A stretch of 5,823 bases of DNA from JBHEMT01 sp046262435 (GTDB lineage Bacteria; Chloroflexota; Dormibacteria; Aeolococcales; Aeolococcaceae), in assembly GCA_046262435.1 (NCBI GenBank), contig JBHEMT010000108.1:1-5823 (forward strand), in the 5' to 3' direction. A program made the position numbers and the translations under genes. Positions 1 to 5,223 of this stretch are shown piece after piece. Position 1 is the first letter of the stretch; the number at the start of each line of letters is the position of its first letter. The notes under the pieces were generated by a model. It had not been told where the DNA came from. It did no database searches and was given only the letters and a program-made list of their open reading frames with translations.

Positions 1-494
1 ACCCCCATCGCCGCGGCGTCGAGCAGCACATCCACCAGGTGGTCGTCGAGCAGGTTCACCTCATCCACGTAGAGGATGTTTCGGTTCGCCTCGGCCAGAA
101 CTCCGGGCTCGAACCGTTTGCTGCCCTCCTTGATCGCCGCCTCGATGTCGATCGCACCGACCACCCGATCGGCGGAAGCGTTCACCGGCAGCTCCACCAC
201 CCGCATCGCCCGGCTCACCGTCAGCAGCTCCTCGCCTTCGTCGAGGCGCCCGCGGCACTCGAAGCAGAGGCGGTCGGGGCGCCCCGGATCGCAACCGAAG
301 CGGCAGCCGGCCACCACATCCTGGTCGGGCAGCAGAACGGCCAGGCCGCGGACCGCGGTGGACTTCGCTGTGCCCTTCTCCCCGCGGACCAGCACTCCGC
401 CGATGCCCGGATCGACGGCGTTGAGCACCAGGGCGAGGCGCATCGCGTCCTGGCCCACCAGCGCACTGAAGGGAAGCAGGCGGGGACGGGCCAC
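1..494 (-). CDS. ChlI/BchI-type Mg/Co-chelatase AAA+ ATPase subunit, N-terminal part (runs off the left edge)
   Basis: The 164 visible residues are the N-terminal AAA+ domain of the ChlI/BchI/ChlID family, the ATPase that drives metal insertion into tetrapyrroles (Mg into protoporphyrin, or Co into corrinoids with CobN). Seen: an N-terminal PFSALVGQD motif (residues 8-15), the invariant LNAVDPGIGGVLVRGEKGTAKST stretch within residues 24-46 containing the Walker A (GEKGTAKST, 38-46), the ELPVNASADRVVG element (101-113) and Walker B ILYVDEVNLL (140-149). Four cysteines (C64, C68, C77, C80; C-x3-C-x8-C-x2-C) lie in the loop between Walker A and the ELPVNAS element. The start is GTG at 494-492, just before the conserved PFSALVGQD; an in-frame GTG at 521-519 would add nine residues but overlaps the proposed promoter. 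No Shine-Dalgarno sequence is visible. In a GC-rich heterotroph a cobaltochelatase role is more likely than chlorophyll synthesis, but CobN is not in view, so this is inference. The C-terminus, including any ChlD/VWA part, lies outside. Confidence 0.93.
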   Translation of the reverse strand, partial: MARPRLLPFSALVGQDAMRLALVLNAVDPGIGGVLVRGEKGTAKSTAVRGLAVLLPDQDVVAGCRFGCDPGRPDRLCFECRGRLDEGEELLTVSRAMRVVELPVNASADRVVGAIDIEAAIKEGSKRFEPGVLAEANRNILYVDEVNLLDDHLVDVLLDAAAMG

Positions 495-500
495 GCGTCG

Positions 501-506
501 ATTGTC
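501..506 (-). promoter_or_regulatory. Candidate leaderless -10 for the chelatase gene
   Basis: On the minus strand GACAAT lies exactly 6 nt before the GTG at 494. It keeps the two most important -10 positions (A at 2, T at 6) but lacks the first T, and no clear -35 was found. The same spacing with GACACT is seen before the gene at 3276, which supports the reading. Confidence 0.4.
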
Positions 507-518
507 GCAGCCAGTCGT

Positions 519-550
519 CACCGGCCTGACCGGTGGCACCGCCCGCCACC
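519..550. repeat. Two overlapping inverted repeats in the divergent intergenic region
   Basis: CACCGG (519-524) and CCGGTG (530-535) form a 6-bp inverted repeat with a 5-nt spacer. GGTGGC (532-537) and GCCACC (545-550) form a second 6-bp repeat with a 7-nt spacer, sharing bases with the first. The pair lies between the divergent chelatase and glycosyltransferase genes, over the expected -35 region of the chelatase promoter. It could be an operator, but short GC-rich repeats arise easily by chance at this base composition. Confidence 0.3.
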
Positions 551-586
551 CGCTTGGGCCCACCGGCTCTGTCACCGTCCGCGGGA

Positions 587-592
587 TAGAGT
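587..592 (+). promoter_or_regulatory. Candidate leaderless -10 (TAGAGT) for the glycosyltransferase gene
   Basis: TAGAGT fits the TANNNT -10 consensus and is followed by CCCAGGCC and then GTG at 601. From the hexamer to the start codon this is nearly identical to the minus-strand sequence before the gene starting at 3232 (TAGACT, CCCAGGCC, ATG). Transcription would begin at or next to the G of the start codon. No convincing -35 is visible. Confidence 0.55.
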
Positions 593-600
593 CCCAGGCC

Positions 601-1782
601 GTGGCCGCTGCCGACCCTGCGCCCGTGCCCGGCCCCGGCCCCGCTGTGCCGGGGCGATCGGCCGCGACCCCGCGACCCGCCGTGGGGAGCGGTCAGATCC
701 TGCTCGACGGTGCCGCCCTCCGTGACGGCCGCGCTGATGCCGGCATCGGCCGATCGGTGCGCGAGCTCAGCGCCGAGCTCACCGTTCTGGCACCGCTCCG
801 GGTGCGGCTGGTGGTGCCCCCGCGCCGCTCGCGGAGCGAGTCGCGCCCCGGACGCCACCTGCACGCTGAGCGCACCCTCCTTCCTCTGGCGTGGGCTGAC
901 CTTCCCCCCCTGGTCCACGGGCTCGGCGGCGAGCCGTTGCTCGGCTGGCCCGGTGCGCGGCAGGTGGTGACCGTCCACGACCTGGAGCTGTGGAACGACA
1001 CCGCGCTACCTGCGGGCCCGCGCGGCGTTGCGCTGCGCGCCTACCGGCGCGCCGTCGGCCTCGGCCTGCGTCGCTGTGCCGCCCTGGTCACGGTCAGCGC
1101 CACGGTGCGCGAGGAGGTCGTCAGCCGCCTCGGGGTGGCGCCGGGCCGGGTGCACGTCGTGCCCGGCGGAGTTTCCGCTGATTTCAGGGCCACGCCTGCA
1201 GCCGGCGACGACGCCCGGCGGGATGCGATCGGAGTCCCGCCCCGCTACCTGCTCTGGGTGGGCAGCCTGCGCCACTGGGACCCGCGCAAGGCCCTGGATG
1301 TCCTGCTTGAGGCCCTCGCCCTCGCCGGGCCCGCGGCTCCACCGCTTCTGCTTGCCGGCGTCCCCGGCCAGGCCAGCGATCAGGCCGAGGACCAGGCGGC
1401 GGCGTCCGGGGTTGCGCTCCGCGCCATCGGCACGGTTGACGACCCCACCCTCGCCGCCCTGTATCGAGGAAGCGCCGCGGTGATCCTCCCATCCCGTCAC
1501 GAGGGCTTCGGACTGACGGCACTCGAGGCGATGGCGTGTGCCACGCCGCTGATCTGCAGCGACGCGGGCAACCTGCCGACCCTGGCGGGCTCGACCGCCC
1601 ACGTCGTCGCCGCCGGTGACCCACGCGCCCTGGCACGGGCATTGACACATGTCCTCGACGACCCCGAGAGCGCGCGGCGCCGGGCGCTCGAGGGCGCCGC
1701 CACAGCCTCCCGGTACACCTGGCGGCGGGCGGCCGAGCAGACCCTGTCTCTGTACGACGCGTTGCTCAATCCCCCGCCCTGA
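601..1782 (+). CDS. GT4-family (group 1) glycosyltransferase
   Basis: A 393-residue retaining glycosyltransferase with a GT-B fold, expected to transfer a sugar from a nucleotide-sugar donor to a cytoplasmic or membrane-side acceptor; the substrate cannot be read from sequence. Seen: N-domain strand and glycine-rich loop ILLDGAALRDGRADAGIGRSV within residues 33-53, VTVHDLELW (123-131), VTVSATVREEV (163-173) and VPGGVSADF (187-195). The C-domain opens with LLWVGSLRHWDPRKALDVLL within 217-236, where R229/K230 are the usual phosphate-binding basic residues. The diagnostic E-x7-E motif is HEGFGLTALEAMA (300-312; E301 and E309). The length is normal for the family. Start: GTG 601 was chosen because a -10-like block sits immediately upstream. 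It adds about 30 Ala/Pro-rich residues before the fold begins; in-frame GTGs at 625, 646 and 682 are alternatives, with 682 closest to the fold. It is transcribed alone, divergent from the chelatase and convergent with the lipoprotein gene. Confidence 0.92.
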   Translation: MAAADPAPVPGPGPAVPGRSAATPRPAVGSGQILLDGAALRDGRADAGIGRSVRELSAELTVLAPLRVRLVVPPRRSRSESRPGRHLHAERTLLPLAWADLPPLVHGLGGEPLLGWPGARQVVTVHDLELWNDTALPAGPRGVALRAYRRAVGLGLRRCAALVTVSATVREEVVSRLGVAPGRVHVVPGGVSADFRATPAAGDDARRDAIGVPPRYLLWVGSLRHWDPRKALDVLLEALALAGPAAPPLLLAGVPGQASDQAEDQAAASGVALRAIGTVDDPTLAALYRGSAAVILPSRHEGFGLTALEAMACATPLICSDAGNLPTLAGSTAHVVAAGDPRALARALTHVLDDPESARRRALEGAATASRYTWRRAAEQTLSLYDALLNPPP

Positions 1783-1812
1783 TCTGGAAAACCGCACCCT
1801 GGATTGGGGGAG

Positions 1813-1832
1813 CCGACCCGTCGATGGGTCGG
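1813..1832. terminator. Hairpin in the convergent gap (first of two)
   Basis: CCGACCC (1813-1819) pairs perfectly with GGGTCGG (1826-1832) around a 6-nt loop, about 30 nt after the glycosyltransferase stop. No T-tract follows, as is common in GC-rich genomes. It is probably part of a bidirectional terminator between convergent genes. Confidence 0.5.
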
Positions 1833-1848
1833 TCGGTGACCGCGTCAG

Positions 1849-1869
1849 AGCCGCGCCGTCAGCGCGGCT
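1849..1869. terminator. Hairpin in the convergent gap (second of two)
   Basis: AGCCGCGC (1849-1856) pairs perfectly with GCGCGGCT (1862-1869) around a 5-nt loop. It begins 4 nt past the stop codon of the minus-strand lipoprotein gene, the right place for that operon's terminator. There is no T-tract. Confidence 0.55.
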
Positions 1870-1873
1870 GAGG

Positions 1874-2251
1874 TCAGCAGGTCGACTTCAGGTCGTACTC
1901 GAATCGGTCGCTGGGGGTCAGCAATGCAAGCCCTCCGCCGGCCGCCGGGACCAGCATCCAGTCGGCGCTGCGCGCCACCACCACGTCCGGGGCACCGGTC
2001 GCGCGCCGCGCCGCCCGCCGCCGCTGCAGGTAGAGCGTGCCGCCGTGCACGATCGCCGATGGCGCGTCCTCGGGGTAGTGGACGCTGATCGCACACACTC
2101 CGCCCAGCTGGCCCTGCTCGAGAAACGCGTACCCGCCGGGGTCGGGGTGGGTGGCCCGCCAGCCGGCCCCCGCCGGATCCCCCTGGCCGCAGGCCGCCAG
2201 GGCGGCGCCGCACAGCAGTGCGCCGAGCAGCTGGGCGGGGCGACCGCTCAC
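1874..2251 (-). CDS. Small predicted lipoprotein of unknown function, third gene of the rubrerythrin operon
   Basis: A 125-residue protein that I cannot assign to a family. Seen: a short type II signal peptide with one or two basic residues, a hydrophobic core (residues 7-20) and the lipobox LAAC with the lipidated cysteine at C21, giving a mature lipoprotein of about 105 residues anchored on the outer face of the cytoplasmic membrane. The mature part contains a Gly/Ala linker (22-30) and then a compact, probably beta-rich segment with GGVCAISVHY (50-59), GGTLYL (70-75), DVVVARSADWMLVP (89-102) and a C-terminal FEYDLKSTC (117-125). Apart from the lipidated residue, its only cysteines are C53 and the very last residue C125, which could form a disulfide outside the cell. 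The start is a GTG at 2251-2249 that overlaps the TGA of the DUF3501 gene by two bases (GTGA), so translation is probably coupled. No Shine-Dalgarno sequence is visible. Confidence 0.8.
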   Translation of the reverse strand: MSGRPAQLLGALLCGAALAACGQGDPAGAGWRATHPDPGGYAFLEQGQLGGVCAISVHYPEDAPSAIVHGGTLYLQRRRAARRATGAPDVVVARSADWMLVPAAGGGLALLTPSDRFEYDLKSTC

Positions 2252-2817
2252 CCGACGCTGGCGGCGATGGCCTCGCGCTGGGCGGAGGTGAGCAGCGTCC
2301 GCGCCCGGTACGCCGGATGCTCGACGGAGATGCTCACCTCGGCGGCGCCGCGCACCCTCTCGGCGCCCCCCGCAAGCCGGAAGCGGAGCAGCAGGACCGA
2401 CCCCTCGGCATCGCTGGCGTCCACGGCCGGTGCCACCGCGACACCGTCGAGCTCCAGCCGCACCCGCTCGTGCAGACCGCGCAGCTCGGCGCGTCGGCGG
2501 CCCAGCTCGGCCGGGTCGGCGATCTCCAGCACCAGGAGGGCGCAGAGCTCGTCCGCACCCGGCAGCGCCGTCGCCACCACAGCCGCCTCCGCGGCGACCC
2601 GGTCCGGCTGCTCGACCCGCTCGGCGCGGAGGGCCTCTTCCAGGGCCCCACGCAGGGTCTCCCGGTCCTCGATCACCAGGCTGACCACGTCGCCGAGCGC
2701 AAGCCGGCGGTCGCGGCGATGCTCGGCCAACCGCTGCCGCGCTTCTGCCCGCTCCGGCTCGTACGCCTGCGGCGGTCGGACCTGGCCGAGCGACCCGGCC
2801 GCTCCCCTGTCACTCAC
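2248..2817 (-). CDS. DUF3501 family protein
   Basis: A 189-residue soluble protein matching the DUF3501 family as I remember it; its biochemical function is unknown. Seen: AYEPERAEARQRLAEHRRDRRLALGD (within 18-43), corresponding to the family's basic YE-R-E-R...RR motif; VSLVIEDRETLRGALEEALRAER (45-67), corresponding to the usual LFENRDT...QEMLRAER; LPGADELCALLVLEIAD (85-101), corresponding to LIP-GELSATLFIEI; LRFRLAG (144-150); and the C-terminal ISVEHPAYR (163-171). Start: GTG at 2817-2815 overlaps the rubrerythrin stop (GTGAGTGA), with GAGGA about 8 nt upstream as a possible ribosome binding site. The open frame extends further upstream, but only as a shadow of the rubrerythrin gene. In other genomes DUF3501 genes often lie beside rubrerythrin genes, frequently with a heterodisulfide-reductase-like Fe-S protein. 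Here the rubrerythrin is present and the Fe-S partner is not. Confidence 0.85.
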   Translation of the reverse strand: MSDRGAAGSLGQVRPPQAYEPERAEARQRLAEHRRDRRLALGDVVSLVIEDRETLRGALEEALRAERVEQPDRVAAEAAVVATALPGADELCALLVLEIADPAELGRRRAELRGLHERVRLELDGVAVAPAVDASDAEGSVLLLRFRLAGGAERVRGAAEVSISVEHPAYRARTLLTSAQREAIAASVG

Positions 2818-3232
2818 CCTCGACGTCCTCGAGCAGCCTGCGCAGCAGGGCGGCGTGAGCCCGCTCGGCCGCTGCACACGCCTCGAACCAGTCGGCCAGT
2901 TCCCCAAGCCGCTCGGAGCGCGCCGTCTCCGCCCAGCGAGCGTAGTGATCGTCGGCATCCGCGGTCTCAGCGGCGAGGGCCGCCCGGAGATTGGTGCGCG
3001 TGTCCCCCAGCGGCTCGCCGCTCAGGGGGTCTCCGACCTCCTCAAGGAACTCCAGGTGACCGAAGGCGTGGCCCGTCTCCCCTTCGGCGATCTGGCGCAG
3101 CATGCCCGCCACCTCGGCATGCCCTTCGATGTCGGCACGCCGGGCGAAGTAGTGCAGCCGGCGGTGGGTCTGGGCCTCACGGGCAAATGCCTCGCGCAGG
3201 TTTGCCTCCGAGGCGGTGCCCTCAAGCCGCAT
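2810..3232 (-). CDS. Rubrerythrin-like diiron protein without a rubredoxin domain
   Basis: A 140-residue four-helix ferritin-like protein of the rubrerythrin family, which reduces hydrogen peroxide at a non-haem diiron site in the cytoplasm. Candidate iron ligands by pattern: E19 in helix A (FAREAQTHRRLHYFA), the ExxH pair E52/H55 in helix B (EGETGHAFGHLEFL), E89 and D92 in helix C (AALAAETADADDHY, in place of the usual ExxE) and the ExxH pair E123/H126 in helix D (AAERAHAALL). There is one cysteine (C119) and no CxxC pair, so the C-terminal rubredoxin domain of classical rubrerythrins is absent and electrons must come from another protein. The start ATG at 3232 follows a strong -10-like block; frames extending to 3376 would run into the divergent gene. 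It is the first gene of a three-gene operon with the DUF3501 and lipoprotein genes. Confidence 0.87.
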   Translation of the reverse strand: MRLEGTASEANLREAFAREAQTHRRLHYFARRADIEGHAEVAGMLRQIAEGETGHAFGHLEFLEEVGDPLSGEPLGDTRTNLRAALAAETADADDHYARWAETARSERLGELADWFEACAAAERAHAALLRRLLEDVEGE

Positions 3233-3240
3233 GGCCTGGG

Positions 3241-3246
3241 AGTCTA
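3241..3246 (-). promoter_or_regulatory. Candidate leaderless -10 (TAGACT) for the rubrerythrin operon
   Basis: On the minus strand TAGACT is followed by CCCAGGCC and then the ATG at 3232, the same arrangement as before the gene at 601 with one base changed in the hexamer. This sets the transcription start at the start codon. No good -35 is visible. The hexamer occupies the position expected for the -35 of the divergent gene at 3276. Confidence 0.55.
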
Positions 3247-3263
3247 GTCCCCACGCCGTCTGC

Positions 3264-3269
3264 GACACT
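3264..3269 (+). promoter_or_regulatory. Candidate leaderless -10 (GACACT) for the acyl-CoA dehydrogenase gene
   Basis: GACACT lies 6 nt before the ATG at 3276, with A and T at the two key -10 positions but G at the first. There is no Shine-Dalgarno sequence between it and the start. Weak alone; supported by the same spacing at the chelatase gene. Confidence 0.38.
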
Positions 3270-3275
3270 TGGCAC

Positions 3276-4466
3276 ATGGCCACGACGGTTTCACGCCCGC
3301 CCGCGACCCTGGTACCCGGCGACCTCTTCGAGGTCGACGAACTCCTCGACGATGGGGAGCGACTGGTGCGCGACACGGTGCGGGCATTCGTCCGCGAGCG
3401 GGCCCTCCCGCTTTTCCCCGAGGCCTATGAGGCGGGGACCTTTCCCCGCGAGCTGATTGCCGGCGTCGCCGATCTGGGCCTGCTCGGCATGCACCTGGAG
3501 GGGTACGGCTGTGCCGGCGCCTCGGCGATCGCCTACGGGGTCGCCTGCGAGGAACTTGAGGCTGGCGACTCCGGTCTGCGCTCCTTCGTGTCGGTGCAGG
3601 GCTCGCTGGCGATGTTTCCCATCCACCGCTTCGGCAGCGAGGAGCAGCGGCGCCGCTGGCTCCCCGAGATGGCAGCCGGCCGCCTGGTCGGCTGCTTCGG
3701 CCTCACCGAACCCGACGCGGGCTCCGACCCGGGCTCGATGCGCACCGCGGGCCGCCGCCAGGGCGGTGACTGGATCCTCGACGGGGCCAAGATGTGGATC
3801 ACCAACGGGTCGGTCGCCGATATCGCCGTGGTGTGGGCGGCCACCGACGAGGGCATTCGTGGCTTTCTGGTGGAGCGCGGGATGAAGGGATTCACCGCCA
3901 CCGACATCCATCACAAGATGTCCCTGCGGGCGTCGATCAGCTCGGAGCTCCACCTCGACGGCGTGAGGGTGCCCGATGCCAATGTCCTTCCCGGGGTCAC
4001 CGGCCTTCGCGGTCCGCTGTCCTGCCTCTCCGAGGCACGCTATGGAATCGCCTGGGGCGCCCTCGGTGCGGCACGAGCCTGCTTCGAGGCCGCCTTGGCC
4101 TACAGCAAGGAGCGCATCTCCTTCGGCCGCCCCATCGCCGCCCGCCAGCTCACCCAGGCCAAGCTCGCCGAGATGGCCACCGCGCTGGTTCAGGGGCGGC
4201 TGACCGCGTTGCGCCTGGGCCAGCTCAAGGACGCCGGCCGAGTCACCCCGGTGCAGGTTTCGCTGGCCAAGCGCGCCAACGTCCGCATCGCCCTGGACAC
4301 CGCGCGGGCCGCACGCACCATCCTCGGTGCCAACGGCATCAGCCTGGACTATCCGGTTGCCCGGCACATGGCCAACCTCGAGTCCGTGCTCACCTACGAG
4401 GGCACCGAGGAGGTGCACACCCTGATCATCGGCAAGGCGATTACCGGCGAGGACGCGTTCACCTGA
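3276..4466 (+). CDS. gcdH: Glutaryl-CoA dehydrogenase-like acyl-CoA dehydrogenase
   Basis: A 396-residue FAD enzyme that by similarity oxidises and decarboxylates glutaryl-CoA to crotonyl-CoA, passing electrons to electron transfer flavoprotein; it acts in lysine, tryptophan and aromatic acid degradation. The sequence follows remembered human GCDH closely: SAIAYGVACEELEAGDSG (83-100), then R102 corresponding to the glutarate-binding arginine, VQGSLAMFPIHRFGSEEQRR (107-126), the FAD motif GCFGLTEPDAGSDPGSM (139-155), WITN (174-177), ARYGIAWGALGAA (254-266), ISFGRPIAARQL (281-292) and the C-terminal NLESVLTYEGTEEVHTLI (367-384), where E375 is the catalytic base, ending ITGEDAFT as in GCDH. The length matches the family. 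The ATG at 3276 was chosen over the upstream ATG at 3216, which lies inside the divergent rubrerythrin gene. Whether it truly decarboxylates, or is one of the non-decarboxylating relatives, cannot be settled from sequence alone. Confidence 0.93.
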   Translation: MATTVSRPPATLVPGDLFEVDELLDDGERLVRDTVRAFVRERALPLFPEAYEAGTFPRELIAGVADLGLLGMHLEGYGCAGASAIAYGVACEELEAGDSGLRSFVSVQGSLAMFPIHRFGSEEQRRRWLPEMAAGRLVGCFGLTEPDAGSDPGSMRTAGRRQGGDWILDGAKMWITNGSVADIAVVWAATDEGIRGFLVERGMKGFTATDIHHKMSLRASISSELHLDGVRVPDANVLPGVTGLRGPLSCLSEARYGIAWGALGAARACFEAALAYSKERISFGRPIAARQLTQAKLAEMATALVQGRLTALRLGQLKDAGRVTPVQVSLAKRANVRIALDTARAARTILGANGISLDYPVARHMANLESVLTYEGTEEVHTLIIGKAITGEDAFT

Positions 4467-4476
4467 TCCCGTTGGG

Positions 4477-4488
4477 CGACGGCCGTCG
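4477..4488. terminator. Weak palindrome in the convergent gap after gcdH
   Basis: CGACGGCCGTCG is a perfect 12-bp palindrome about 10 nt after the gcdH stop and 12 nt past the radC stop. As RNA it gives only a 4-bp stem with a 4-nt loop and there is no T-tract, so termination is possible but poorly supported. Confidence 0.25.
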
Positions 4489-4500
4489 GCGCACCGCGGG

Positions 4501-5217
4501 TTACCCGGCGGGACGGGCGCCGGGCAGGTCCCAGCCCTCCGCCTCGCGGAAGGAGTGGTGGCCTCCGCGGGCGACCACCAGGTGGTCGAGCATGGTGATG
4601 CCCACCAGGGCTGCTCCCTCGCGGAGGGCCGTGGTCACCTGGCGATCGGCCCGGCTCGGTGAGGGGTCGCCGCTGGGGTGGTTGTGGACAAGGACGAAGG
4701 CAGCCGCGCCGGCGCGGAGGACCGGGGTGAAGACCTCCCGGGCCTGAAGCCGCGACGCGTTGACCGTGCCCACCGCAACCGTTTCCCGGCCCACCGGCCG
4801 CTGCCGCGCATCGAGGAGGAGCACCACCACGCGCTCCACCGCGGCCAGGCGCAGGCCGTCGACCAGAAGCAGGGCGTCACGCGGTGAGTTGATTGCCGGC
4901 CGTTCGTCGGGATACCACCGCTCGGCGAGTTCCCATAGGGCGGCCAGCCGCACCGCCCGGCGGGGCGCAACAGCGTGCTCCTCGATCAGCCCGGTCACGC
5001 CCAGCGCGCGCCGCTCCCAGAAGGGCAGCCGGGAGAGACGCACGGCGCAGCGCAGGACATCGGCGGCGGGCTCCGGGCCGCCCAGCACCTGGGCGATCAG
5101 CTCGGCGTCGCTGCGCGAGCCGAGATCCCGGTCGGCGAGTGCGGCGAGCTGGGCGCGGCACCGCGGGCGCTGCCGCCCGGGGGGCGTGTCGGAGTCGACG
5201 GCGATGGCGGGGAGCAT
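4501..5217 (-). CDS. radC: RadC family (UPF0758) JAMM/MPN domain protein
   Basis: A 238-residue protein of the RadC/UPF0758 family. The family was once called a DNA repair protein, but its role is unresolved. Seen: an N-terminal helical region with LADRDLGSRSDAELIAQVLG (27-46), matching the family's LSDAELLAILL segment, and a second helical region 74-102. The JAMM metalloprotease-like domain covers about 108-226: VERVVVLLLDARQRPVGRET (127-146), GTVNASRLQAREVF (150-163) with the catalytic-type glutamate E161, and the zinc-binding HNHPSGDPSPSRAD (178-191) with H178, H180, S188 and D191 all in place. The metal site is therefore intact. The ATG at 5217 is chosen because it lies 6 nt behind a clear -10 with a perfect TTGACA upstream; a longer frame to 5262 would cover that promoter. 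It is a single gene, convergent with gcdH and separated by about 70 bp from the upstream same-strand gene. Confidence 0.93.
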   Translation of the reverse strand: MLPAIAVDSDTPPGRQRPRCRAQLAALADRDLGSRSDAELIAQVLGGPEPAADVLRCAVRLSRLPFWERRALGVTGLIEEHAVAPRRAVRLAALWELAERWYPDERPAINSPRDALLLVDGLRLAAVERVVVLLLDARQRPVGRETVAVGTVNASRLQAREVFTPVLRAGAAAFVLVHNHPSGDPSPSRADRQVTTALREGAALVGITMLDHLVVARGGHHSFREAEGWDLPGARPAG

Positions 5218-5223
5218 GGCCGC

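Noticed and set aside
39..725. Plus-strand open frames across 39-725, and the upstream extension of the glycosyltransferase frame from 76 to 600
   Set aside because: These lie opposite the chelatase gene, whose Walker motifs are clear, and their translations are Arg/Pro/Ala-rich shadows.
61..978. 305-codon minus-strand open frame
   Set aside because: It crosses both the chelatase and glycosyltransferase genes out of frame, with a Gly/Arg-rich translation that has no motifs.
1006..1797. 263-codon minus-strand frame opposite the glycosyltransferase
   Set aside because: Shadow of a GT4 gene with intact motifs.
1649..3456. Long plus-strand open frames (532 and 412 codons) opposite the rubrerythrin operon
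   Set aside because: Composition is Ser/Arg/Pro-rich and patternless, while the minus strand gives three recognisable, properly coupled genes.
3291..4418. Long open frame (375 codons) on the minus strand opposite gcdH
   Set aside because: It mirrors gcdH, whose motifs are unambiguous; the translation is low-complexity and has no recognisable domain. Long antisense frames are normal at this GC content.
32..4585. Palindrome CCACCAGGTGG, found at 32-42 and again at 4575-4585, both followed by GGTCG-like sequence
   Set aside because: Both copies are in coding sequence for the similar peptides DHLVD and DHLVV, so codon choice explains the repeat.
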